Notes under the pieces: model-generated
Told to the model about the DNA's origin: nothing
What the model saw: the letters and a program-made list of their open reading frames with translations, nothing else
Database searches by the model: none
DNA from: Fibrobacter intestinalis
GTDB taxonomy: Bacteria > Fibrobacterota > Fibrobacteria > Fibrobacterales > Fibrobacteraceae
Length of the DNA stretch: 64,000 nucleotides
Assembly: GCF_900167415.1 (NCBI RefSeq)
Contig: NZ_FUWU01000006.1
Span: forward strand, 1 to 64,000
Reading direction: 5' to 3'
Program-made: the position numbers and the translations under genes
Shown: positions 56,385 through 64,000 of the stretch, piece by piece
Position numbering within the stretch: the first letter of the stretch is position 1
How the letters are laid out: each line of letters opens with the position of its first letter

Positions 56385-56433
56385 AAGGGATAAGGGGGCT
56401 TCTGAGTTGCGAAGGTCAGCCCCCTTTTCCCTT
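56385..56433. repeat. Large intergenic hairpin
   Basis: AAGGGATAAGGGGGCT (56385-56400) pairs with 56418-56433 over 16 bp with one mismatch, leaving a 17-nt loop. No T run follows, so it is not a normal terminator. It lies in the 727-nt gap 56189-56915, where I see only repeats and no gene: repeat arrays, this hairpin, and TTATCAGTTATTAGTT-type short repeats at 56559-56600. Confidence 0.6.
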
Positions 56434-56502
56434 CACCCTATCCCCCGCCACGCTTTGCTGTGGGAAATTTTGGATTTTGGGGCGGAATAAGGTGTGTTAC
56501 GT

Positions 56503-56556
56503 TGCGAGAGGGTGAACTTCTTTTCAAGCGGGGCTTTTTCTTTCACAAGGGGAACT
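56503..56556. repeat. Third TTTGAAAAAAGTTC-type repeat array
   Basis: On the minus strand: CCCTTGTGAAAGAAAAAGC, then GCTTGAAAAGAAGTTCAC. Same unit style as the arrays at 42328 and 56301, more diverged. Confidence 0.5.
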
Positions 56557-56606
56557 CGGTTATCAGTTATTAGTTTTCAGTTATCAGTTCCAACTCTCAA
56601 CTCTCA

Positions 56607-56640
56607 ACCGATCCCTGAGCTAGCCGAAGGGCACTAACCA
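56607..56640. repeat. Intergenic CTTCGAC-type repeat, copy 2 (partial)
   Basis: CCGATCCCTGAGCTAGCCGAAG followed by GGCACTAACCA: a diverged half of the CTTCGACAGGCTCAG element seen at 27929 and 57800. Confidence 0.45.
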
Positions 56641-56874
56641 TTAACTTATTTCAGGAATGCTCGCTTCCTTTAGACGAATTGCATCCCTTGATTATGAAAA
56701 GATGATGGGAGGATTTTCTTTTTTTAGAAATTCAAGTTGCTGAATGATATATTGGAGATGGGTTTTCTTTTCTCTGCTTTTACATTTTTGAAAGGTTTGC
56801 TCGCAGAGAAAAGTAAATGCTATAAAAACGGCTCTTTTTTTTGCTTTTTTCGCCCTCAAATAAGCGTAGAATTC

Positions 56875-56882
56875 TATTTTTG
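56875..56882 (+). promoter_or_regulatory. TAnnTTTG box of yebC
   Basis: TATTTTTG, a perfect TAnnTTTG, 34 nt before the yebC ATG; the leader has a CGAGG ribosome site. Confidence 0.45.
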
Positions 56883-56915
56883 TACCACAAAAAATTTTGA
56901 AAACTCGAGGTAACT

Positions 56916-57662
56916 ATGTCCGGACACTCTAAATGGGCTACGACGAAACGTAAAAAAGCAAAAACCGACGTTGCCCGCGCAAAAGCCTGGAATAAATTCA
57001 TTAAGGAAATTTCGATAGCCGCCAAACTCGGCGGCGGAAATCCCGATGCAAACCCGCGTCTCCGTGCGGCAATCCTCAAGGCCAAGAGCCAGAGCCTTCC
57101 CGCGAAGAACATCGAATCCGCTATTGCCAAAGGCACGGGCGAAGGCAAGGATGTGGTCATGGAGGAACCGGTTTACGAAGGTCGCGGTCCCGGTGGAGTC
57201 GCCATTTTTGTCAAGTGCATGACCGACAATAAGACGCGCACCGTTTCCAATATCCGGAATATTTTCAATAAGAATGGCGGAAGCATGGGGGAAGCGGGCT
57301 CTGTGGCTTGGGCTTTTACGCACAAAGGCGTTATCGACGTGGATGCCGAAAAATATGCGGAAGACCAGGTGATGGATGTCGCTTTGGAAGCGGGAGCCGA
57401 TGATATGGCGACCGAAGACGGCGTACATGAAATTTCGACGACTCCGGAATCTTTTGATGCCGTCACGAAAGCTCTTGAAGCCGCTGGCATTGAAATGCTC
57501 AGTGCTGAAATTTCCTATGTGCCGAACGATCCGGTCAAGCTGGATCACGCCGATGCCCAGAAGCTGCTCAAAATCATCGACAAGTTTGAAGATGATGACG
57601 ATGTTCAGGACGTTTATCACAATGCGGAAATCAGCGACGAGGACATGGACGCCGCGGAATAA
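56916..57662 (+). CDS. yebC: YebC/PmpR family protein
   Basis: 248 aa, the usual length. SGHSKWATTKRKKAKTDVARAKAWNKF region at the N-terminus with GGGNPDANPRLR, and the acidic C-terminus (FEDDDDVQDVYHNAEI) typical of the family. Members act as transcription regulators and as factors helping ribosomes over proline stretches; the role here is not known. Single gene with its own promoter and terminator. Confidence 0.95.
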   Translation: MSGHSKWATTKRKKAKTDVARAKAWNKFIKEISIAAKLGGGNPDANPRLRAAILKAKSQSLPAKNIESAIAKGTGEGKDVVMEEPVYEGRGPGGVAIFVKCMTDNKTRTVSNIRNIFNKNGGSMGEAGSVAWAFTHKGVIDVDAEKYAEDQVMDVALEAGADDMATEDGVHEISTTPESFDAVTKALEAAGIEMLSAEISYVPNDPVKLDHADAQKLLKIIDKFEDDDDVQDVYHNAEISDEDMDAAE

Positions 57663-57682
57663 TTCGGCTCTTGTATTTTTTT

Positions 57683-57709
57683 AGGCTCGGTTTTTCCGGG
57701 CCTTTTTTT
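57683..57709 (+). terminator. Terminator of yebC
   Basis: An 8-bp stem AGGCTCGG/CCGGGCCT with a T5 loop and a following run of seven Ts. Confidence 0.88.
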
Positions 57710-57799
57710 ATAAAAAAAAGGGGCTTGCTGTATGGAATTTGGAGTAGTGCAGCGTGTTGAAAATTCAGAAGGAATATCTTGTTTGGAAGGCGTTTGCTG

Positions 57800-57933
57800 C
57801 CCTTCGGCAGGCTCAGGGACCGCTGGTTGGTTTGCTTCGACGGACTCAGCAACCATGCTTCGACAAGCACGGCAGCCGTTGGTTAGTGAGCTTGTCGAAC
57901 TAGTCGAAGCACACGGATCACTAACCGAATCGG
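57800..57933. repeat. Intergenic CTTCGAC-type repeats, copy 3 (tandem/inverted)
   Basis: Contains CCTTCGGCAGGCTCAGGGACC, CTTCGACGGACTCAGCAACC, CTTCGACAAGCACGGCAGCC and the inverted GAGCTTGTCGAACTAGTCG in a row. It is the largest copy of the element; the parts can pair with one another. The 326-nt gap 57663-57988 holds nothing else. Confidence 0.65.
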
Positions 57934-57988
57934 GTGGAATTTCGTATATAAGGTCCCAAAAAATCCTTTGCAGGAATTTTTCCTGAAT

Positions 57989-58528
57989 CTATTTCAAAAG
58001 TTCTTTAATCAAATTTTCCAACTGTTCGTCGCTTTTTTGGGAAAGATCGCTGAAACGGTAATAGGAACCGTCCTTGTTTACCACGAATACGACAGGAACG
58101 TAACCCGTTCCGTAACGAGGGCCAAATTTGGTGTTCACGTCTTGGAAAATGGGAATAGAGGCGTTGAACTGGTCAATAAACAGCCGAATGTCGTTTTTCT
58201 TGATTCCGCCGCCAATAGAAATGCCCATCCCTAGAAGTCCCTGTGCTTCGTATTTTTTGACGAGTTCCTGAATGCTTGGGAAATGGGATTGGCAGTGCGG
58301 GCATTTGGGGCTAAAATAGTAGATGAGAAGCGGCTTGCCGCTGAAGTGGGCGAACAGCATTCCCGGGTCGTTTACGCCAGATAGCGGAATGGTGAAATCG
58401 ATTTTCTGGACTTCGCCCGATGCGGAATCCTTGAATACTTCGGGCGGTTGAACTTTGACGGCATTTTGCGCAAATGAAAAAATCGAACAAGCGAAAATCA
58501 ACGGCAAAACGCGGTAAAGGAAACTCAT
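57989..58528 (-). CDS. TlpA/ResA-like thioredoxin-fold protein
   Basis: 179 aa. Signal peptide (VLPLIFACSIFSFA), then a thioredoxin fold with the redox pair CPHC in YYFSPKCPHCQSHFP and the cis-Pro segment GTGYVPVVFVV. It is an extracytoplasmic disulfide reductase or peroxiredoxin-like protein. The gap before it in the transcription direction has AGGAG 10 nt before the ATG. It lies downstream of asnS in the same direction, but with its own TACTTT box. Confidence 0.85.
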   Translation of the reverse strand: MSFLYRVLPLIFACSIFSFAQNAVKVQPPEVFKDSASGEVQKIDFTIPLSGVNDPGMLFAHFSGKPLLIYYFSPKCPHCQSHFPSIQELVKKYEAQGLLGMGISIGGGIKKNDIRLFIDQFNASIPIFQDVNTKFGPRYGTGYVPVVFVVNKDGSYYRFSDLSQKSDEQLENLIKELLK

Positions 58529-58589
58529 GCGGCAAAACTCCTATAAAGTATGACTAAAATACAAAATTATGCAGCGGGGGACTATGGAA

Positions 58590-59888
58590 TTATGGCTTCA
58601 GCCTGTGGGGGAGTCGAGGGAAGGCTCCCGTTTCGCGAACATGAGGAAGGTTGCAAATCCAGGCGACAGTTCTTTCGAGTCCGAGCCCGAATCCCGCATG
58701 AGGAACGGAGCCGTATCGGCGGACATCCAGATACCAGGAGTAAACCTCCGGGGAAAGTCCTTGCTTTTGAATGGCGGCTTCGAGAACGGCTAAATCCTCT
58801 TCGCGTTGCCCGCCGCCGATGATTTCGCCGAATCCTTCGGGAGCGAGAATGTCCATGTTGCGGACGAGTTTCGGATTTTCTGCGCTTCTCTTCATATAGA
58901 AAGGCTTGATCTCTGCGGGATAATCATAGACGACCACGGGACGGTTGAAGTGGTTGCCTACGATGGTTTCGTCGGGACCGCCGAAGTCGTCTCCCCACTG
59001 GAATGGGGCGCCAGAAGCCTGAATGATTTTGACGGCATCCGTGTAGCTGATGCGGGCGAAGGGTTCGTTCGCCGTGATTTCCAAGGCTTTGGTGTCGCGA
59101 TCGAGCAGGCGGAGTTCGGAGGCGCATTTGTCGAGAACATGTTTCGCGATCGATTGCACAAGTCCTTCCGCCAGTTCGATATCTCCTTCCAGATCCATGT
59201 AGGCGACTTCAGGCTCGACCATCCAGAATTCAGTCAGATGACGGCGGGTGTTGGAATTTTCCGCCCGGAACGTGGGGCCGAAGCAATAGGCTCTGCCAAA
59301 GGCCGCACAGGCGGCTTCCATGTAAAGTTGCCCGCTTTGAGAAAGGTATGCGGTCTCGTCAAAATACGGCGTGGCAAAAAGTGTGCTCGAACCTTCGCAT
59401 TCGTTGGGGGTAAAAATCGGCGCATCGACAAGGGTGAAATTCCGAGAATCGAAGTATTCCCGAATCGCCTGTGCAATGTGGTGGCGAACGGTCAAGATGG
59501 CGTGCTCGCGGGGACTCCGGATCCACAGGTGCCGCCAGTCCATCAGAAAATCCGTGCCGTGTTCCTTGGGGGAAATCGGATAGTTTTCGGTCTTGGAAAC
59601 GAGCTCGACGTGGGAAGCGACGATTTCAAAGCCGCAGGGAGCCTTGGGCGATTCGACGACTTTGCCGTGAACCCGGATGGAGCTTTCCTGGGTCAGATGC
59701 TTGATGGTTTCAAAATCGTCGGAGGGAACGTCGGTGATTCCCGCAACGACTTGGACGAATCCTGTACCGTCGCGAAATTGAATAAAGCAGACCTTGCCGG
59801 ATGCGCGTACCCGCATCGCCCAGCCGGAAAGAACGACGCATTTTTCAATAAAATCTTTCAAATGCCGGATATATGTCTTTTGAAGCAT
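58590..59888 (-). CDS. asnS: Asparaginyl-tRNA synthetase
   Basis: Class IIb synthetase, 432 aa. OB-fold N-terminus (SGWAMRVRASGKVCFIQFRDG), motif 2 FRAENSNTRRHLTEFWMVEPE, FGEIIGGGQREEDL (typical of AsnRS rather than AspRS), and motif 3 GFGLGLERTVAWIC. The end RETGAFPRLPHRLKP is normal. The box TATTTTTT (59900-59893) has its hexamer ending 7 nt before ATG 59888, so the mRNA is probably leaderless. Confidence 0.94.
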   Translation of the reverse strand: MLQKTYIRHLKDFIEKCVVLSGWAMRVRASGKVCFIQFRDGTGFVQVVAGITDVPSDDFETIKHLTQESSIRVHGKVVESPKAPCGFEIVASHVELVSKTENYPISPKEHGTDFLMDWRHLWIRSPREHAILTVRHHIAQAIREYFDSRNFTLVDAPIFTPNECEGSSTLFATPYFDETAYLSQSGQLYMEAACAAFGRAYCFGPTFRAENSNTRRHLTEFWMVEPEVAYMDLEGDIELAEGLVQSIAKHVLDKCASELRLLDRDTKALEITANEPFARISYTDAVKIIQASGAPFQWGDDFGGPDETIVGNHFNRPVVVYDYPAEIKPFYMKRSAENPKLVRNMDILAPEGFGEIIGGGQREEDLAVLEAAIQKQGLSPEVYSWYLDVRRYGSVPHAGFGLGLERTVAWICNLPHVRETGAFPRLPHRLKP

Positions 59889-59892
59889 GGCT

Positions 59893-59900
59893 AAAAAATA
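59893..59900 (-). promoter_or_regulatory. TAnnTTTT box, leaderless start of asnS
   Basis: Minus-strand TATTTTTT; the TATTTT hexamer ends 7 nt before ATG 59888. It faces the TACATTTG box of the divergent gene at 59925, only about 12 nt away. Confidence 0.45.
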
Positions 59901-59911
59901 ACCATTTTTCT

Positions 59912-59919
59912 TACATTTG
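59912..59919 (+). promoter_or_regulatory. TAnnTTTG box, leaderless start of the 59925 gene
   Basis: TACATTTG, a perfect match; the hexamer ends 8 nt before GTG 59925. No ribosome site. Confidence 0.5.
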
Positions 59920-59924
59920 TAACC

Positions 59925-60728
59925 GTGAAACGCTATCTTCGATTTTTCGTCTTTCTGTTTTTATTTGCAGGCTTGCCGCTTTTTGCGCAAGAGGGCGAAA
60001 ATGCGCCTATCGGGCGAACGGAGGCGGTTCGCAAAAAGGTCTTTGATGGAGGAATTCCGCTGCCTCGGGAAACGAGTTATCAGCAGCAGGGCTTTGGAGT
60101 CGGACTCGGGGGCGGGGCGCTTTTTTCCAGTGGAACGCACTGCAATACGCTGGCCGTGTGGCAAGGAACTTTGGAATACTATTATGCGCAGTATTTGAGC
60201 GCGGGCTTTTCGGCTCGGATGTATGGCGGCAATGTCGACGACAAGTATTCGATGATATACCAGCGCTATCACACCCATTTGCGTATGCATCACTTGATTT
60301 GGGAACGCTGGAGCGTTTATGTGGGACCTACTCTGGGCTTTGAAACTACCGATTTGACGGAAATTCGTCATGGGGATAATGTGGACAATTCCCTTGTTTC
60401 CAAAGACGAAGAAATCGAGGCGGTCGGCTGTAAGAACGAATACAGCCTGGACGGGCTGTCCGGCGGCATCGCGATGGGAACGGGCTTCGCTTTTTCGGAC
60501 GATTGGGCGGTAAACGGCGGCACCAGCATGGAATACAATACGGCGGAGGTGGGGCAGCTGACGGTCGCTTTCGGGCTGGGATTCAATCTGCGGAATCATG
60601 CGGATTTTTTGAAAAAAAATTTTCTGGGCGGCTGGATTGTTTTGGAAGGGCTTGCCCATCGCTATTTTGGAACGGACACCGGCGCTTGGGGATTGTCTGT
60701 TTTTCTCGCCTTCATCTTTAACATTTGA
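59925..60728 (+). CDS. Outer-membrane beta-barrel protein
   Basis: 267 aa. Signal peptide (RYLRFFVFLFLFAGLPLFAQ), then a barrel-like pattern of amphipathic strands with Gly/aromatic alternation (GFGVGLGGGALFSSG; LEYYYAQYLSAGFSARMYGG; GLSVFLAFIFNI at the end). I recognise no specific family. GTG is the start codon. Divergent from asnS, with a 36-nt gap. Confidence 0.72.
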   Translation: MKRYLRFFVFLFLFAGLPLFAQEGENAPIGRTEAVRKKVFDGGIPLPRETSYQQQGFGVGLGGGALFSSGTHCNTLAVWQGTLEYYYAQYLSAGFSARMYGGNVDDKYSMIYQRYHTHLRMHHLIWERWSVYVGPTLGFETTDLTEIRHGDNVDNSLVSKDEEIEAVGCKNEYSLDGLSGGIAMGTGFAFSDDWAVNGGTSMEYNTAEVGQLTVAFGLGFNLRNHADFLKKNFLGGWIVLEGLAHRYFGTDTGAWGLSVFLAFIFNI

Positions 60729-60744
60729 CGGATTCCGTTTTTTT

Positions 60745-60823
60745 TACTATCTTGGGAGTCCCCCGTGAAAATGGGGCCCTCCTGTGGCCATGGTGGTTAC
60801 GGGCTGAAGTCCAAAGGGATTTT
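60745..60823 (+). promoter_or_regulatory. Structured leader of rpsF (possible S6:S18 site)
   Basis: A TACTAT box at 60745-60750 starts a ~67-nt leader with two hairpins: CCCC-GTGAAAAT-GGGG inside GGAG/CTCC (60755-60784), then GTGGCCA-TGG-TGGTTAC (60784-60802). Many bacteria have an rpsF leader that binds the S6:S18 complex for feedback. The conserved details of that motif were not verified here. Confidence 0.4.
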
Positions 60824-61189
60824 ATGAAACAATACGAGACAATGGTGGTTCTTGATGCCATGCTCTCTGACGACGTGATTGCGTCCGAAGTGCAGAGCTT
60901 TGCCGAAAAGATTACCGCTGCTGGTGAAATTCTTCGTCGTGACGACTGGGGCAAGCGCAAGCTGGCTTATGAAATCAACCACAAGACTCACGGCTACTAT
61001 GTCATTTTCTACTACAAGGCGGAATCTTCCGTTGTGGAAACCTTGGAAAGAATTTTCAAGCTGGACGAAAATGTCCTCCGTTGGATGACTCTTGCAGATT
61101 ATCCGATGACGGATATTATTTATGACAAGAACTTGAGCCAGACCGAAGACGTGACTCCGATCGACGCAGAAGAAGGGGAGGCTGAATAA
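60824..61189 (+). CDS. rpsF: 30S ribosomal protein S6
   Basis: 121 aa. [16 protein letters not shown] start, [20 protein letters not shown] in the centre, and an acidic C-terminal tail (DAEEGEAE). ATG 60824 has AAAGGGA upstream; the longer frame to 60725 is not S6. First gene of rpsF-rpsR-rplI. Confidence 0.97.
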   Translation: MKQYETMVVLDAMLSDDVIASEVQSFAEKITAAGEILRRDDWGKRKLAYEINHKTHGYYVIFYYKAESSVVETLERIFKLDENVLRWMTLADYPMTDIIYDKNLSQTEDVTPIDAEEGEAE

Positions 61190-61440
61190 TGGCTTTTGAA
61201 GACAAGAAGAACAATTCCCGTGTTCGCCGCAAAAAGACTTGCTGGTTCACCGAGAACAAGGTCGCATTTATCGATTACAAAGACGAAAAGGTCCTTCGCC
61301 GTTTCATCTCTGAACGCGGCAAGATCATTCCCCGTCGCATTTCCGGCACGAGTGCCAAATATCAGCGCATGCTCGTCGAAGCTATCAAACGCGCCCGTCA
61401 CATGGCTATTTTGCCGTTCGTTGCAGACACTCTGCGCTAA
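61189..61440 (+). CDS. rpsR: 30S ribosomal protein S18
   Basis: 83 aa. [32 protein letters not shown] with the core [12 protein letters not shown], and [13 protein letters not shown] at the end. Binds 16S rRNA as a pair with S6. Its ATG overlaps the rpsF stop by one base. Confidence 0.97.
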   Translation: MAFEDKKNNSRVRRKKTCWFTENKVAFIDYKDEKVLRRFISERGKIIPRRISGTSAKYQRMLVEAIKRARHMAILPFVADTLR

Positions 61441-61449
61441 GGAGCAAAA

Positions 61450-61896
61450 ATGGAAGTTATTCTGAAAGCCAACGTGCCGAATCTCGGCAACATGATGGAT
61501 GTGGTTAAGGTGAAGAACGGCTACGCCATGAATTACCTTATCCCGAACAAGCTTGCCATCCGCGCTACCGAAGAAGCGAAAAAGAAAATCGCCGAAAATC
61601 GTGAAGCGATGGAAGCTCTCTTTAACAAGGAACTTGGCAAGGCGAAAGAACTTGCAGCAAAGCTCGCAGAAGTGACTGTCAACTTTTCGCGTCGCGTTGT
61701 GGAAGGCGATCGCCTTTATGGTTCTGTGACTGCCGCCGACATTGCGGACGAACTCACCAAGCAGGGTCTGAAAATTACCCGTGCTCAGGTTGCTTTGGCG
61801 GAACCTCTCAAGCAGCTTGGCAATTACCCGGTCAAGGTAAACGTCTTTGGTGAAGTTTTTGCCGAAGTGAACGTCTGGGTCGTCAAGGCCGACTAA
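61450..61896 (+). CDS. rplI: 50S ribosomal protein L9
   Basis: 148 aa. MEVILKANVPNLGNMMDVVKVKNGYAMNYLIP, the family signature region, then the long linking helix and the C-terminal domain (GSVTAADIADEL; YPVKVNVFGEV). 9 nt after rpsR with AAGGAG. Confidence 0.97.
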   Translation: MEVILKANVPNLGNMMDVVKVKNGYAMNYLIPNKLAIRATEEAKKKIAENREAMEALFNKELGKAKELAAKLAEVTVNFSRRVVEGDRLYGSVTAADIADELTKQGLKITRAQVALAEPLKQLGNYPVKVNVFGEVFAEVNVWVVKAD

Positions 61897-61918
61897 TTCC
61901 TTTTTTTTGAAAGAAAAG

Positions 61919-61943
61919 GCCGCTCCGTGTGGGCGGCTTTTTT
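61919..61943 (+). terminator. Terminator of rpsF-rpsR-rplI
   Basis: GCCGCTC/GGGCGGC stem (one G-U) with a 5-nt loop and a T6 run. From here to 62156 I see no gene. Confidence 0.88.
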
Positions 61944-62156
61944 GTATTGAGAAAAAGGACAGGTTTCTTTATGTGTCGTTGCGGAAGCGCAAACCGCTAA
62001 AGTTCTTCAGATCGCTATAACGAGCGGGGTAAGCGATTTGAAATGGCGGAAGTCTCGGATTGGCGAGAGGACACTCGGATCAAGCTGTCGGCAACATCGA
62101 AAAGACGATGGCCGGGATGTCGATCTTCCCTGAAAGCTTTTGATTTTTTTGCGACG

Positions 62157-62188
62157 ATAAAAAAGAGACCCCGCGGGGGAGTCTCTTT
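62157..62188 (-). terminator. Terminator of ilvBN
   Basis: A strong stem AAAGAGAC(T)CCCC/GGGGTCTCTTT followed by a T run on the minus strand, 20 nt after the ilvN stop. Confidence 0.88.
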
Positions 62189-62207
62189 CGCCAAAAACGG
62201 GATTTGC

Positions 62208-62720
62208 TTAGGTGATCGCTTCGCCTTGCAGCATGATGACCTTTCCCGTGCGGATGTATTCCAGCACTTCGAATTTGTCGAGCAGATGCTTCATCGCGTC
62301 GATTTTATCCGTGTTGCCGGTAATTTGAATGATCATCGAGCTTTCCGTCATATCTACGGTTGTCGCCTTGAAGTGGTCGCAGTATTGGAGAATTTCGGTT
62401 CTCTGCTCGGCGCGGCATTTGACCTTGATCAGGGCGAGTTCCTTTTCCACGGTTTTGGAACCGGTGTGATCCTTGGCCTGGATTACGTCCACGAGCTTTT
62501 CGAGCTGCTTGATAATCTGAACCAGAATTTCCGGGTTTCCGTGCGCAACGATGTTCATGCGGCTGAAGTCGGGGTTCAGAGTCGGCGAAACGACGAGGGA
62601 GTCCAGATTGTAGCCACGGCGGGAAAATACGAGGGCGATGCGCACCAGGACGCCCGGACGGTTGGCGACGAGTAGGCTCAGGCAGTGAGCGGTTTCTTTT
62701 TTTGCATTTTGTTCAATCAT
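62208..62720 (-). CDS. ilvN: Acetolactate synthase small subunit
   Basis: 170 aa regulatory subunit. An N-terminal ACT domain (LSLLVANRPGVLVRIALVFSRRGYNL with the usual VANRPGVL) and a C-terminal ALS_ss domain. Confers valine feedback on IlvB in the family. It follows ilvB by 1 nt on the minus strand. Confidence 0.96.
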   Translation of the reverse strand: MIEQNAKKETAHCLSLLVANRPGVLVRIALVFSRRGYNLDSLVVSPTLNPDFSRMNIVAHGNPEILVQIIKQLEKLVDVIQAKDHTGSKTVEKELALIKVKCRAEQRTEILQYCDHFKATTVDMTESSMIIQITGNTDKIDAMKHLLDKFEVLEYIRTGKVIMLQGEAIT

Positions 62721-62721
62721 A

Positions 62722-64000
62722 TTAGGTACTCCCTGTCGGCTTTTCGAGCTGACCTTTGGGTTGTTCCGTGAGCATTGCGGTAAGCGGGGCTCCTGCCGGG
62801 ATCATCGGGAAGACGTTGTCTTCTTCTTCGCATTCGCAATGGATGAGGACGGGACCTTCGTTGTATTCGAACGCTTTTTGAATGATCCGTTCGGCATCGG
62901 CGGAACGTTTGATGCGCAATCCCTTGATGCCGTAGGCTTCCGCCAGTTTTACAAAGTCCGGGTTGCCTTCCATGCTCACAGAAGAATAGCGCTTGCTGTA
63001 GAACATATCCTGCCACTGGCGAACCATGCCCAGGTATTTGTTGTCCATGACAAAAATTTTGATGGGCAATTTGTGGATGGCTGCGGTCGCCATTTCAAAT
63101 TCAGTCATTTGGAATCCGCCGTCGCCCGCAAAGCAGCAGATGGGCCAGTTTGATTCGGAACCGATACCGATTGCCGCACCGATTGCCGCGGGGAAGCCGA
63201 ATCCCATCGTGCCTGCGCCGCCGCTCGTGATGAACTGGCGCGGATAATCCGCCTTGAAGAACTGGGCGACCCACATCTGGTGCTGCCCGACATCTGTCGT
63301 GATGATGGCTTTGCCCTTGGTGAGTTCATATACGGTAGAAACGATGTGCTGCATCCGAAGCCCGCCCTGCTTGGGGTAGGTGAGAGCGTAGCGTTTCTTG
63401 TATGTCTGGATAGTTTTCACCCATTCGTCCGTGTCCAAGCGGGACACCAGCGGCAGGAGCTGCTCCAGAACAAGCTTGGCGTCGCCGCAGAGGAAAGCGT
63501 CCGGCTGCAGGATTTTGCCTTCTTCGGCGGGATCGATGTCCAAATGGATGATGGTCGCGCCTTTGCAAAATTCTTCCAGCTTGCCCGTAATGCGGTCGTC
63601 AAAGCGGGAGCCGATGCTCATAATGAGGTCGCATTCCAGAAGAGCCTTGTTCGCATAGGCTGTGCCGTGCATGCCCACCATGCCGAGGGATAGCGGGTGG
63701 GTTTCAGGGAAAGCGCCTAGACCGAGAAGGGTTTCCACGACGGGGGCGTTCAGCTTTTCGGCGAGTTCCTTCACCTGGCGCGATGCGTTGGAAATCAAAG
63801 CACCGTGCCCGACAAGAAGAACCGGCTTTTTCGACTTTTTCAGCAAAGCTGCAGCCTTTTCCACGGAAGCGGTATCGGCGTGGGTCGGAATTTTGTAACC
63901 GGGCAGATGGATTTCGTCGGAGAAAGAAGCCGAGCAGTTTCCTGCGGTCACGTCTTTGGGAAGATCGATGAGGACGGGACCCGGGCGACCGGTGCGCGCA
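62722..64000 (-). CDS. ilvB: Acetolactate synthase large subunit (truncated by the window)
   Basis: TPP enzyme making acetolactate or acetohydroxybutyrate; first common step of valine/isoleucine synthesis. The frame is open to the window edge; 425 codons plus a stop are seen and the N-terminal PYR domain is outside. TGRPGPVLIDLPKDV, the middle-domain GSRFDDRITG, and the TPP motif GDGGFQMTEFEMATA...MDNKYLGMVRQWQ are present. The gene continues beyond 64000. Confidence 0.96.
   Translation of the reverse strand, partial: ARTGRPGPVLIDLPKDVTAGNCSASFSDEIHLPGYKIPTHADTASVEKAAALLKKSKKPVLLVGHGALISNASRQVKELAEKLNAPVVETLLGLGAFPETHPLSLGMVGMHGTAYANKALLECDLIMSIGSRFDDRITGKLEEFCKGATIIHLDIDPAEEGKILQPDAFLCGDAKLVLEQLLPLVSRLDTDEWVKTIQTYKKRYALTYPKQGGLRMQHIVSTVYELTKGKAIITTDVGQHQMWVAQFFKADYPRQFITSGGAGTMGFGFPAAIGAAIGIGSESNWPICCFAGDGGFQMTEFEMATAAIHKLPIKIFVMDNKYLGMVRQWQDMFYSKRYSSVSMEGNPDFVKLAEAYGIKGLRIKRSADAERIIQKAFEYNEGPVLIHCECEEEDNVFPMIPAGAPLTAMLTEQPKGQLEKPTGST

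Noticed and set aside
58806-59894. 362-codon frame antisense to asnS
   Set aside because: asnS carries all class II motifs; the antisense frame is a codon-bias shadow.

Overview
The window looks like a chromosomal segment from a member of the Fibrobacterota, most likely Fibrobacter. The strongest marker is a protein at 36442-37884 whose C-terminal half has the Fibrobacter succinogenes major paralogous (FISUMP) domain. Supporting signs are very large secreted proteins with Ser/Gly linkers and cadherin repeats, a pectate lyase, a DUF5683 membrane protein, and a GGGP synthase of the kind found in the FCB superphylum. No plasmid, prophage, insertion sequence, rRNA or CRISPR array was seen.

Layout. 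0-1.4 kb: tRNA-Gly(GCC) with a perfect TTGACA-N17-TATAAT promoter, then hemW. 1.5-8.2 kb: two paralogous secreted giants (894 and 1317 aa). 8.2-16.9 kb: pcrB-like GGGP synthase, then a co-directional run of a small membrane protein, an ABC-2 exporter, two degenerate PilT-like ATPases, a patatin-like outer-membrane barrel and a DUF5683 protein. 16.9-33.2 kb: CobC-like phosphatase, a 1650-aa cadherin-repeat surface protein, recQ, htpG, a MauE/DoxX-like pair, ilvD, and an obg-HU-smpB-amidase operon. 33.3-38 kb: an AT-rich accessory island with two broken AAA ATPases, a GIY-YIG protein and the FISUMP membrane protein. 38-47 kb: pectate lyase, an HTH relic, uppP, a TPR protein, hslO-thrH-rlmI, and an outer-membrane protein with a sugar epimerase. 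47.7-54.7 kb: an ankyrin lipoprotein and a complete TtpC-type TonB energising operon (DUF3450, long ExbB, ExbB, ExbD, TonB, TPR, plus one unrecognised protein). 54.7-64 kb: leuB, tRNA-Leu(GAG), a repeat-rich 0.7-kb intergenic region, yebC, a TlpA-like thioredoxin, asnS, a small barrel, rpsF-rpsR-rplI, ilvN and the truncated ilvB at the window edge.

How it fits together. Housekeeping genes are mixed with cell-envelope genes. The TonB operon would energise outer-membrane transport; the giant proteins and the barrel proteins are candidate cell-surface or adhesion components; the pectate lyase attacks plant wall polymer. Branched-chain amino-acid genes (ilvD, leuB, ilvBN) are scattered rather than in one operon.

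The most interesting general signal is regulatory. At least seven genes carry a TAnnTTT(G/A/T) box, like the Bacteroidetes -7 element, whose hexamer ends 7-8 nt before the start codon. This implies leaderless transcripts. Other notable items are a likely AUU start codon, a frameshift in an A9 tract, and several families of intergenic repeats. I found no single locus that I can confidently call a new system. The best candidates are the ABC/PilT-like/patatin-barrel run and the GIY-YIG plus membrane FISUMP pair.
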